Shown: piece after piece, positions 25,701 through 37,500 of the stretch
How positions within the stretch are numbered: position 1 is the first letter of the stretch
Layout: each line of letters starts with the position of its first letter
Assembly: GCF_963662255.1 (NCBI RefSeq)
Contig: NC_085068.1
Span: 5,084,001-5,148,000 of the forward strand
Length of the DNA: 64,000 bases
Source: Cinclus cinclus
Lineage: Eukaryota; Chordata; Aves; Passeriformes; Cinclidae
Reading direction: 5' to 3'
Translations under genes and position numbers: made by a program
Notes under the pieces: generated by a model
The model's input: the letters and a program-made list of their open reading frames with translations, nothing else
Database searches by the model: none
Told to the model about the DNA's origin: nothing

Positions 25701-28700
25701 AGCCACACTGCCCCGGCCACAGTGGTGCCCCAGCCACTTTGACTTGTTGCTATTATTAACCTCCCTGTAGACAAGCTCCTTAAAGTTTTCCATGTCAGAG
25801 CACTGGTTTCTTGTTTCACAAACTTTTCAGCACTGAGGGTACGAGGCAGCGCAGCCCAAGTGTCAGCTGCAGGTCCTGTGTTAGCGCTGACCACTGCCTG
25901 TGCTGAGGAGGCCCTGCTTAGGTCAGACCACTCCTGGCTGTTAACACAACTGCTGGACTGCTGCTTGTCAGGGAAAGCTTGACATGCTTTTACAACAGTT
26001 TTCTTTATTCACTGTAACTGTGGAAATCTGGTAATTATTGACACACGCACACACTGAATCCCTCACATCGTAACGTATTGCTTTAACACTCCAATAAAAA
26101 AGTAATTCAAATGTGGTTTCCAAGACAAAGGCCTCTCCTCCTGGAATTTCAATTACACAGAAGCTATAAAACAACCTTTGGTACCCATTTCCAAGCAAGA
26201 TGCAGTCAATTATCTATACTAAATTTATGCAGAGAACGTAATATTTACAACAGATAACTTTTGGAGAAAGACAAGTACCAAGGGCATTGCATCCCTCTTC
26301 ATTCAAGCAACCCTCCCCCTGCCTAAGTTTTGGGAGACTCTTATCTGGACCAAACCAGCTCTGTGCTTGAAGCCAAGAAACAAACTCCCTGCGCAAAACC
26401 CTGCCTTTGTAAGGCAAAGAAGCCCCCAGTATCAGAGAATCACCATATGTAACACTGAGCTGTAGCACAGGGATCTAGTCTGCCTGGATGTTTTCCCAGA
26501 AAATGTCCCATCTTTCCATGTCATTCCTGCTCCATGCGTGTCACAGTCAGGAACCTTTCGGAGAATGCAAGAAGGTCCATATTCCCCGTCAGCAACCCTT
26601 GTCTGGCAAACGTTCCTGCTAAAGCTACTGCTTGTTAACCTCAAAACTCAGTTCCTGCCATTATTTCCAGCATTTGCCAATTCCAGTTTCTGTGAGCCAA
26701 ACCAGTAAGTCCACATTTCTGCTGTTCCCCCACCACTGTGCTGGGTTGCCTCCGCTCACCACAGCTCATACTACAATATGCCAGATGACCTCGGTATCAA
26801 AGAAAGTGGTTTGGGAACCAGCAACTTTGTAATAACTCAAGAGCACAGACACAGACTTGCAGTGACTCATCAGATAATTAAGCCTGAAGGCATCAATATG
26901 AATTGTGGGACCAGGAAGTCCTCAGAGCTCAGGAACCTCAGAGGTGCATGACAGAGACATGTCTGCAGGACACACCAGAGCAGTAGGGCTCCCTCACAAT
27001 TTCTCAGGTAACAAAATGTTTGCACATACGAGTTTTAGGTAACTCCAGGAACATTTTAGCCCTGGGACAACAATGGTGGGGCACAGCCCCAAAGTGGGAC
27101 AGTTCTCCAGTGCCTGGCTGGGTCCAGGGCTGTGTGCTGCAAACAGCTCCTGACTCCTGCAGTCTGTCAAGAATGGGGCACAGACACCAGATACAAAGGA
27201 ATGAGCACAGACACTTGGTTTTTCTTTCCCTCCTATTGCAGTGGATTATGCCCTCTCCTGCTCTGCCTAGGACACTGTTCCCTGCAAAGACCACTGCTGC
27301 TTTCCCTTTTTTTCCTTAGGCAGTGCCGCAGCAGAAGAAAACCTTTGCTTTCATTGGCACCAATCTTTCCTTCATATCTAGTTTTTCTTTTCTTTCTCAT
27401 CTAAACTATCTGATTTTTCTCTTCCAAATGAAACAGCCACCCTTAGAAGCAGCAAACCTGAGACCAAGATGACAGGATTTAAATCCCTTACAAAATATAA
27501 CCTCCTCAATTCCCATTCATTTGCCAAATAAACCAATTCCTTTGTGAGTGTACATGCCAGGCCCTGGCAGAGAGACCGAGTTTCTAAATTGACTTTGTTG
27601 TAACATTTTCCTTGCATAACGTGGAAGTACACCTTGTGTAACACCGCTGAGTATTTCACTCAGCTCTGGGCAAGCCAGAGACCCAGACACACAGTGCAGT
27701 GGTACCTAGCACTACTGCTGGAGTTGCAGATAAACAGGTAAATACTAACTGAATTAATCCACTTTCACTTTTGATACTACACTTCAGGATAATCACAGTT
27801 AACAAGGACAAGCCACAAGAGATGACACAAGTTAGGAAAAGCACACCAGGTCCATCAACTGAAAATAATATTCCACCTTATTTTCTCAGAAGACAAAGGA
27901 TTTGGAGCCACTGTACAGCAACTGTCCAGGTGTCTGGACACACATTTGTTGCTGCTGAACCACAGTCATCTACAACACCCACTCTGTGGAGGAACCTGCA
28001 AGTGTCAAACAGCAAAAACCACTGACCAATATTCAGAGATACTTTGACAGGTTACTAATGACAGTCAGGTAAGCTAAATACCATCAGCATTTTATACTTT
28101 GTGTACAATATGCTAAAACTAATTATGAGGCAGTTCTTTTTCTTTAGGCTATCATTAAATATAAAAAAAAAGTTAATTAATTTCATTTATTCAGAAGAGT
28201 TCACTTGGAGAAAAAAAAATTAAAAAAAAAATCAGGAGGGCAGTAAATTACTCCCAACCCTCGATCTGTTTGCTCTGCTTTACAGAAGTCATTCCAGTTC
28301 CAGCACTCTGACATACCAACTGCCCAGCACCACAAGACCAGCTCTTTTTCACTGACCCTTACATGAACCAAAGGGAAGGGAAAAAAGCCAGGTTTTCATA
28401 AGAGGGAGACAATCCTCTCTGTGTTTGAGCATGAACTGTATAGCATGAACAGGTATTACTGCCCTTGTTAAAAATCACCTGGATTGGTAGGTAACCTTCC
28501 AATTTCGCTCAATCCCCAGCCTACTCACAGCAGTCACTAGGACTGTAAGCACAACCGAGGAACTGCAAACACAATGCCAGCACCACATTCCTGCTTTGCA
28601 CATTAATCAAAGCACAGAATTTCATTAATTTCACAAAATAAACCCACAATTAAGTGCTTCTGTTAGAGAAATTGCCGTCTCGTTCACGGATCAGCCTCAA

Positions 28701-31700
28701 ACCCCAACCACACGCGCAGCGGGAGGAGCCGCCCCCACACGCCAGACAGCCCCAGTCAGGTGCACCAACACTTCGCTCTGCTCCGCTCTCCTCACGCTGC
28801 AAACACTGCTTCCCTTGCATTTCACTCGCCGAGCTCCTTCTTCTTTAAAGCAACTGGGGTTCCGCATATTCCTGCTGGTGGCCAAGAAGAGGGGCAGGCT
28901 CTGGGTGCACAGTACCACCAGCTGGCAGTGAGGGCACCCAGCTCGATGGTGACAAAGCCAGGTGGGACAGGTCTCTCCAAAGCACAGGACCTGGCAGACC
29001 ACCATCACTGAAATGAAGGGTGAGAATGGACACCGGCACTCTGGATTTCATGGACGCTCTTGGCTGCTCCAGCACTTGCAAACACTTTGCCCCCAACAAG
29101 GTATCACCTGCCATTCCCAAATCCTTATTGTAACGTGCCTCAGTCCCCACTCAGCACCATGCAAAGGGCACCCCCAGGTGCCAGAGCAGCAGGGGCAGGA
29201 GGAGCTACTATGTGGGAGCTGGTTTGCAACCACTTCCTTGCTTCTCCTCCAGCGGGAGATCATCAGGCGGAACAGAAACCAACAGCACTTCTAGTAACAG
29301 CATTTGCCATTACCATCGGAGTATTTTATGCTGCAATCACGTGGACAGCAAGCAATTAGTCTAAATTCAATATTCTTATTGCTTTTGAGAAACCCTAGAA
29401 CTGATGCAGACTGCGAGGATGTCCCAAGCCCTGGGAGTGCTCCTAAGCAGGCACAGGGCTCTCACAACAGCCTCCAGTGACCTCTGGCTTCAAGAACCCT
29501 GTGCTCCAGCTCAACACATCTGAATTAATTGACATAAAGCACTAAAAAAAATATGCCAGACTTCAGAGTCCACAAGGAACTGTACTGAGTGCTGTTCCCT
29601 TTCCATGAGGTTTTGCCATCTTGAGGGGACACTGTGACCTGGATCAACAATCCTTCCCTGCTCCAACTGTACTGGTGACACAAATCAGTCCCATACACTC
29701 GCTCGACACCACAAACCTGTAACACATTTGACTACTTTCAGCTACATTCCTTACTTTTTAAGGAATGAACTGGAACATGCAGTGCAGGGTTACAACACAC
29801 TGCACCATCCCAGGCAGCCTTAAAACAATGAGATTTTTTAAGTTTTCTGATGCAAGAGTCGATTCTAAAAGGCACTTAGAAACATTAAAAGAAAAGAAAA
29901 AAGAAAAGCAGTAGCAGTAGCTGTGCTGCCAGGTCTGTAGCAGAGCGGGGCTTCGATGAACAAACATGTGGCGACAGGAGCCGTGCGGTGACCAGCTGCC
30001 CTGCCCGACACTCAGCTGCAGAGGGGAGCTGGAGGAGCAGGCAGCAGGGATGTATTGCTTTCACTTCCTCCCTGACAGCATCTCAGCATCACAGCCAGCC
30101 CAAAGGCTCCAGACTCGCTCCCCCTATCAGTCTGGGTCCCTCACGTCCCTCAGGCAATTCTCCAAACCTTCAAGATCTTCTCTGTGCTTTAAAGAAAAGA
30201 TGGCAAATAACTCGTTGTCAAGCGAAAAGGAGAATGTCAGTGTCATGCAAGCAAAGCAACAACGCCAGAGCACATCAAGATGTCAGTGAACACACGACTC
30301 AGGCCCCCAGGCAGCAGAGGCAGAGGGTTTCTTCCTATGCTAAATAATGCTCAAATACAGACTTTCATAACTGCCATACTCTCCCAAGCAGTACCCGAGC
30401 CTGGCATCTGCAAAATGTGGATGCTGGCTGACTCTAGAGAGCAGGGCAGTTCTGCCATGCCCGTCAAGACTAGCCTAAGCACATGGAGCAATTGCTGCTG
30501 GCTTCTTCTACCATGGAAGTGCTGGGCTTCTCCCAACAGACTGTAAATAGAGAATCCTGTTGGAACCAAAGCCCAAGACAGCATTTTACATTTCCAATGT
30601 TTAACTTTTTCTTCTTTCTCGCACCGTGTCATTAAGTGTTTACAAGGATGATTAATGACTGCGGCTGCCAACTGTTAACAAATGGCATCTCTGTTCAGAG
30701 CTGCAATCCAGTGCCTGGCAAGTGCTGTGCAGAGACAAGGTTACTCCAACATCCTTGAGCCCCAGCACCCTGCGAAGCTCCCAATTCCCAGACAGAAAGC
30801 AGTGGGATGCATCTCCTGCAGACAATGTATCTTGCTGCCCAAAGTAGCTAGCAGGTAATGAGGCACCATGTTCACCACCTCTGTCAGGGGACACTGGAGT
30901 TCAGCTGTGGCACCTGGAGGGTGGCTCTGTACAGCCCTGCTTTGGAAGCCCAGCCCTATTCCCATGGAAGGGAGCTGAGATCCAGTTCTCCCAAAATTCT
31001 GGCTCAAGGTGCACTGCCAGCACGCCTAGCCAGAAGCCTTTGCTCCATCCACTCACAGAAACCAAACTGGATCTGCATTTCACAAACCCTAAAATGGTTC
31101 ACAGGGAACAACAACTTCTTAGAGTGAGGAACTCTCTCACAAGCACAAAGCACTGCAGAACTTTCTGGCAACTAACTCATTTGTCTAAATGTGAGAAATC
31201 ATATGAAAGCCCCATCTCTCCTTTCCCAGAGCTGTAGAAATAAGCACAATGCACCTTTACAGGCATTTCAAAAATGTAAATCTGTAATTAAATCGTTATG
31301 CTTAACTTAAGATTTTCTATCTCTGGTAAAAAGAATTGAATTAGAAGGAACACTTCCTCCAGTAGGAAATATAAAACCACTATAAACTTGATTTAAGACA
31401 AGATGACTTCTTGGTATGGAAATGTAATTCCATCAAACATTTCAGTTGCAAATGCATGATCCAATGGAAAGCAAGCGCCTCAATAACATGTTTGAACCAT
31501 TTTTAGGTGCTCCATTTCTCTTGCTGCTCATCAGGTGATTTTACTATGTGTAAAGTCATCCATAGCCCACCCAGCTCTCAAGAGGACACAGTTTCTCCAT
31601 CCCAACTACCCAGTCCAGAATAACATCTTACCACCATGCTCCATCTGCAGACCTAAGTGCTCAGAAGAGTTCTTTGCAGTGTTCCCACGGTGATGCTCTA

Positions 31701-34478
31701 CCCTGGCTGCTCCCTGACCTCTGCACCAGCAGCACCTAGAACCCGATGCAGTCCAGGCCCAGTCCCTGCACTGCCCACCCTGCTGCCCACCACCCCCACA
31801 GCTGGGAACACCTGTGTGCTGGGCTTCAGGACCACAACAGATGGGCAAGAACCATGTTCAAGTTTCCTTGAACCATCCCCATACAAAGGAGCACAAAAAG
31901 GAATGCTTAGGAGTCAGGCTGCAGCTGGATTAGGGGGTCTGGCCCCCACTACCCCTGGGGATGAATCCCACACCAGTGCCTGCTACACTCACACTCTGCA
32001 GCTCATGGGGAGACTGAACACCTGTGACTGCCCAACACACACCACTTGAGGGAGGACAGCATTGTGCTCAGATCTGTAGGTTGTTTAATAATTTCATTTC
32101 TTTTCCATTTATTACTAAACCTCCCTCTCCAGGAGACACATCACACACAGGACCAGGGATTCTGAAATCAGTATAAAAATTCTGGAAATACCACTGTATA
32201 AAATTCAACTTTTTCTTCTCTACTTTACAACTTCTGTCTTCACTAGCACAGGCAGAACACCTGTATACTCAGATGAAAAAAATCATTCCCCTAGGAATGC
32301 CTCAGGAATGTAGTCCAACATTATTATTCAATTATACCCTAAGAAAAATTCAAGTTTTATAACAGTGCACAAAATTAAACTTTCAGATTGGGGGTGGGGA
32401 AGGCAATAAAATCTGGAAGCTCAGCTCCTTCCTCCCCCGTAATTAACACAAATTTCCAAGACTTCATCTAGGCATAAGACTCTGGCTTCTTCTATTTTTT
32501 CCCCCCACTGAGCTAATGAGGCCAAAAAATCTCTGGCCACAAGATAAGTTCTTTCATTTAAGTCATGCAACAGGGATACTGCACCAGCCACACCACACAG
32601 GCTGGCAGAGTCAGCATGAGCTTCAATCCATGGATGGACCTGGCTCCATCCACATCCCCATGGCCTAACAGCCTCAGTGAGAGATTTGTGAAGAGGGGAT
32701 ACAAATGAGATAGAGGAATTTGACATTCAAAAAGACAGACAGGGGCTGGGGCTGGTTATAATGTCCCAGCTGATGACCTGTGTCTATCAGCAAACAATCC
32801 AACCACAATTACAGCATCAGACAATCCCACCCCAGCAATACACTGGCGAGCACCAGCAGAGCACTCACTCCTCGCTCCCAAAAAACACTGACACAACCCT
32901 TACGAGAACAGCCATGCTCCCAAATTCTCATCCCAACCTAAGACACCACACCAAGCACCTGCACTTTCCTGCTTCTGCTCATGAATAATAACAGTTTTCA
33001 GCTGCATAATGAACTTTGCCACATCCTATACCCATAGGAAACTCCACACACCAATCCTTCCCAAAGCCACGTGTGCAAGTGTGTGCACAAAGTTCTGCAC
33101 TGGGGACAGTTGCAATATTCAAGTGATTAAACCTCACCCGAAGCAGCTCTTTCCAGTAACAAAGAACAACATAATTCTGTCACAAACCTATGCAGAGCTT
33201 GCTTTACCCCAACTCTGTTTATCTTCTATCAGAGCCACATATCATTGCCACTGCTCCATGCCCTGTCCCTGTTAGTACAAACACTATCACAAAATAAACT
33301 GCAACCTACATTTTCTACAATTTACATTTCAATTCAAATGACCCAAGACAAAAAATATCTACACAAAAAAGCCAAGGCCAGCAACTGCCCCAAAGACCCG
33401 ATTCATTCCATCACAGGACTGGGTGTGTTATAAATAGATACCTGATCTTTTTAACTTCCAGACACCAAAAGGAAGAGACGTTAAGGACTCCAATTTTGAA
33501 AAATACACACAGTCACTGCTCTGTGATTGATTCTATGCTCAGCAAACGCACACACAGAAGTGAGCTGTGTTTGATCCTGCACTCAGCTGCCACTTGCAGG
33601 TGTTAAACTCATGAGCACAGATTTCTGTTAACAAGTTTAGATCTACAAACGAGGGATCAGAGGAACAGGACCAGTCAGCTCCCAACAAACAGACACTAAC
33701 TGGAATTCTACTGTCGTTTCTCCAAGTGGATTGCCTCTATTATTAAGTGAGTCCCATAAATATGGCAAAGCTATGCTAAGACAGAGCTACTAAAAACTAA
33801 AACTACACACTGTGAGTATTGCCACGGGACATTCAGCATTGCTGCACGGCAGGAATAAAGCCTAGGGATTGTAGAGCTACCTGGGTTGTTCTTCAACTTC
33901 ACTTTAGCCCACAGCATTTTAAATACTTCTTTTTTATTTAAATTGCCCCAACCATAATGCAGTAAGAGGAAATCTGTGAACCAGCATACCCTGGATAACT
34001 GGATTCCAATAAAAAACACCCAGTTCTATGTTTCCCTTGTTCTTAATGAGATTACTCAGACAGAGGTAAGCTGGTTATTTCCCAGGACCCTGTGTGGCAG
34101 GAAAGCATACACACTGTTTTTTTGTTCTGAAGTCTTCATGCACAGGAAAGTAACACTTTATCTATCACAGTACAAACACACCTATCCAATTTTAAACCAT
34201 TTTGAAACAGGTCATTAAGGTGATATGAGATTTGACTCTGAGAGGAGTCACACACACATGAGCAATAGGCTCCTACTGTACTAGAAGTAAACTTCTTTAT
34301 TAAACTTCAAGTCTCACTTAAAGCTCACTTTCAGCACGTACTAGGACTTATTATTTATGAAATAGGTTCCAGAGCCAGGGAATTCATATCCTGTAACTTG
34401 CATGGCATTCTCTCACAAAACAATCCATAAGCATTAAGGAAGCTGGTACATTTAAGAACAAGTAAGAGATTTAACTAC

Positions 34479-34597
34479 CTCGTTAGTGTTCCAGCGGTGC
34501 CTCTCTTTCGGTAAACTTGAACATTTTGGTAGACATTCAAGCAGCTTCTTCGGTAAAAAGATTTTTACATGACTGCCATTGCTGTTCCCATGATCAT
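34479..34597 (-). CDS. CAMTA1: CAMTA1 coding exon: start of the CG-1 DNA-binding domain
   Basis: CAMTA1 is a nuclear calmodulin-binding transcription activator with CG-1, TIG, ankyrin and IQ domains. This 119-nt exon is preceded on the minus strand by a pyrimidine-rich acceptor ending TTTTTTCCAG and followed by a GAG|GTAGTT donor. It enters in phase 1 (split Asp codon G|AT) and leaves in phase 0. Its translation DDHGNSNGSHVKIFLPKK..., ending ...ERHRWNTNE, matches the residues at the beginning of the vertebrate CAMTA1 CG-1 domain as I remember them, with Gly for Ser near the start. The remaining CG-1 residues lie in exons beyond the left edge. The close CAMTA2 paralogue shares LKIFLPKKLLECLP but lacks the DDHGNSN leader, so CAMTA1 is favoured. 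Confidence 0.96.
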
Positions 34598-37500
34598 CTG
34601 GAAAAAAGAGGAGACATATGATGTACACAGAGGAGAATGGATGGTTGCAACCAGGAGCCTCAAGTGAGGACAAGACTTGGAAATCCCCCAGTTCTTCTGT
34701 CCAAAAAGAGCAACTTGCCATGGTAATAAGATAAATAACAGTTTTCTGCTGAAACTGCAACTTTATTTCAGAAATATAAATACAGTTTAATTCTTTCTGG
34801 TTGCAAAGTTTTAGAAGTGCTTTGATGGATTTGGGCACAGGGAGCCTGTGTGTGCTTACCTGTGCCTATTTTTGCTCATTATTTCCCTCAGTGGCAAATT
34901 TTACAAGCAATAGCAACAAAACACTGTAGAAGCTGTGACCACAGCAGCATGACCTGCCAGGGAAGTCATAAATGAAGTTCACACTTGACAGGATTTGCAA
35001 GTAAATAAGCACAGAGCCCCAGCACCTGCTATAATTTTGTCAAGCTGCAGCAGAAATGCAACTCAAGGTCTATTAGTTCACTTAAAATTAAAACACACCA
35101 TACATGATCAAACCCAGGTTACTTCTATTTCTATTCACTGCTCAGAAAGTAAATGCAGTTGTTCAATGTAAGAGTAATGTAAGAAGAACAGGGATGGAAA
35201 TTTTCCTACCTCACCATGCCCAATGGTCTCAAAAGCAGAAATACTAAATAATACAACATTATTCTTTTTTATTGCTAAATATGTAGAAGGTGCATCAATT
35301 CACCTTAAAAGACCCGAGTCCCAAAAAGCCCTGCAATCCCACACCAGCCTGTAGCAGTCCCAACAGCAGCACCCTGAAGATGTCTATCACCCTCTAACAC
35401 CACAGAATCAGAGCACCCATGCACATGTTTATCGACCAAATCAGTCCCCACAGGAAAGGGAACTGGAGCAGCAGCATAAGAAAGACCAGCCACAATACAG
35501 AACTGTATCAGTTTTCCCTCCAAACACACCATATCTCTGTCGTCTTCCACCAGCCTCATCCATCCCATGACAGATCCTGGGCAGTGCTACACAAGCAGTA
35601 CAGTTACTCACTGGCATTTCATCCTACAAAATTAATTTATAGTCATCTCCCACTTGGAAATGTATAGAAAAAGGATATTAACTTCATTTTACACATCTAA
35701 TCATTTTATGTCATAAAACACATGCCAGCACTATGATAAAACTCCTCTGCAATTCCGTACAACACAGACATTCCCTGTGACCTGCAGTGAACCCGACAGA
35801 GCCTGGCCCACGATCATTCTTAGAAATTACACAGGAATTGTAGAGACTTCACACCAGCCGCCAGACATCCCTGGTATTCTTAAAGCTTGATTAGACTCTT
35901 GGATGTGTCAAGTTCAACAATATACATGCTGTTAAATCAACTGCTCGTGCAAGCCCAGCAGATGAGTTTACAAGATAAGCAGCCATGTGTATGATAAACG
36001 TGAGCTGCTCTGTAATTTACGAGTCCTGTGTGCTCCCTGAGTTACTGGGAACTTTACTGTGAGACTGTGTCAGATTAAATCAACAGGGCTGCCACTTCCC
36101 AACTTCTTCCTGGGCAAGGAGCAGCCAAGCAGGATCGATCTCTGCTGGACTGCTAAAGAAATCACAGAGAGGGTGCTCTCCATTACACCATTCCAGGATT
36201 TCTATTTGGATATTGACTATTTCAGACCATGATTCTACAGGGTTTTTTGGCCACATCCTTCTCCCCAGCCAATGCTCTGCATGTATGACTGTCACTGCTA
36301 TTGCCCTGCACTCGGGCCATTCAAAGCCTCACAGACACCCAACCTGAGATACCTGGGGTTATCCACAAAAACACAACTGTAGCAAAGACCAGAGCTATGC
36401 AAGGCCTGCCATGCCAGCAGCTCCCAGCCATTTCCAGATCCACCACCCAACGCAGCCAATACTCACTTCATACTCCCTGCATTCATTTTACACCATTTCC
36501 ATTTCTCATCCAAAACACTGCATTGCTCTACATTCAATTCATTAAGGCGCAAAGCATTTTACAGCACACATTATTGCTTTTATCAGCCAAACTACATCCC
36601 AGTTACATCTCATCAGCTTATTTTCCATGGGCACATTTTAATTGACATTAATTGTATTACTTCCCCTTACCTCCGTATCAGTCAAGCCCTCTATCACTCA
36701 TTCCATTATTTTGCAGGGCTGGCAGACCTCTAATTATTCAGCTCGTTTTATTAACTTTCTTCCATTGTCATCAATTATCAGTATTATTAATCCAGAAAGT
36801 GCCTATGGATAATAGAGCCCTTTAAAATGTTTTGGTAGAAGTTGTCAGAACTTGCTGACGCTAAACCTTCCAACTCCCGTTGTTAGCATCTCCCACCTTC
36901 TGTTATTACAGCAATGGAAGGTCATTCTCACCATCCTGTAACACGACTACATCTCATAGATGCCTCCCTTTTCTGCATTTAGCAATGGCATTTCCTCACT
37001 CCAAAAAAAAATCCCCTGTGTGAAAAACAACTGCCTCCTGCCTCAATCCAACCGGCTTTTCATTATGGACTCCTCAAGCTGTGTAGTCAGAACAACACAC
37101 AACCATCACAGTATGGGATGCAAATTCTAAATCCAGTGACCTCTAAACCAGGTCTGACCTTGGAAAAGGATGAAATCAGCCAACCAGCTATTAGGGTGAA
37201 GAACTCATAGCTCCAAATGATGTACACACATTTGCTTTCAAATCTGCTTCTCTGTAATCACACAATGTATTCCTCCAGGGAAGGAAGTCTGGGAAAGCTG
37301 GGAACAGGAGAGGAAAGGAGCACTGCTCACCCAGTGGCACTGAGGGTACTGGTAGAACAACAGTTCTTATTCTTCCAAATGAATCACCACTTTCCTGGTC
37401 CTGTTCCTGTTCCTCACAAATAACAGCATCACATCTTTAGGGAGGTGGAGCAAACCGCTCCCAATGCTATCCCTCGGCTCGAATCAAATCTGCCATTACT

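Larger units (their letters stand above)
1..34478 (-). other. CAMTA1: CAMTA1 intron downstream of the CG-1-start exon (partial)
   Basis: This stretch begins at the GT donor after the exon at 34479-34597 and runs off the left edge. It is the 5' part of the very long intron that precedes the next CG-1-domain exon in vertebrate CAMTA1. I looked for the following conserved CG-1 exon in minus-strand translations and did not see it. Apart from the separately listed SINE, CpG islands, TG tract, minisatellite and simple repeats, it is unique AT/GC-balanced DNA with short random open frames and A- or T-runs. The intron identity is inferred from exon order and knowledge of the gene. Confidence 0.85.

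Noticed and set aside
24541..25894. Three long minus-strand open frames (398-430 codons) of repetitive protein
   Set aside because: They are the three frames of the 18/19-bp minisatellite, which simply lacks stop codons on that strand. There is no start context, domain or exon evidence.
36661..36720. GAG|GTAAGG donor on the minus strand as the end of the missing CAMTA1 exon
   Set aside because: In the required phase there is a TGA four codons upstream, and no similarity to the expected peptide.
37331..37400. A 70-nt minus-strand segment with AG before, GTGAGC after and the right phase for the missing CAMTA1 exon
   Set aside because: The length and phase match exactly and the frame is open. 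But the acceptor is purine-rich with no pyrimidine tract, and the peptide shares only about 3 of 23 residues with the mammalian exon. Most likely coincidence.
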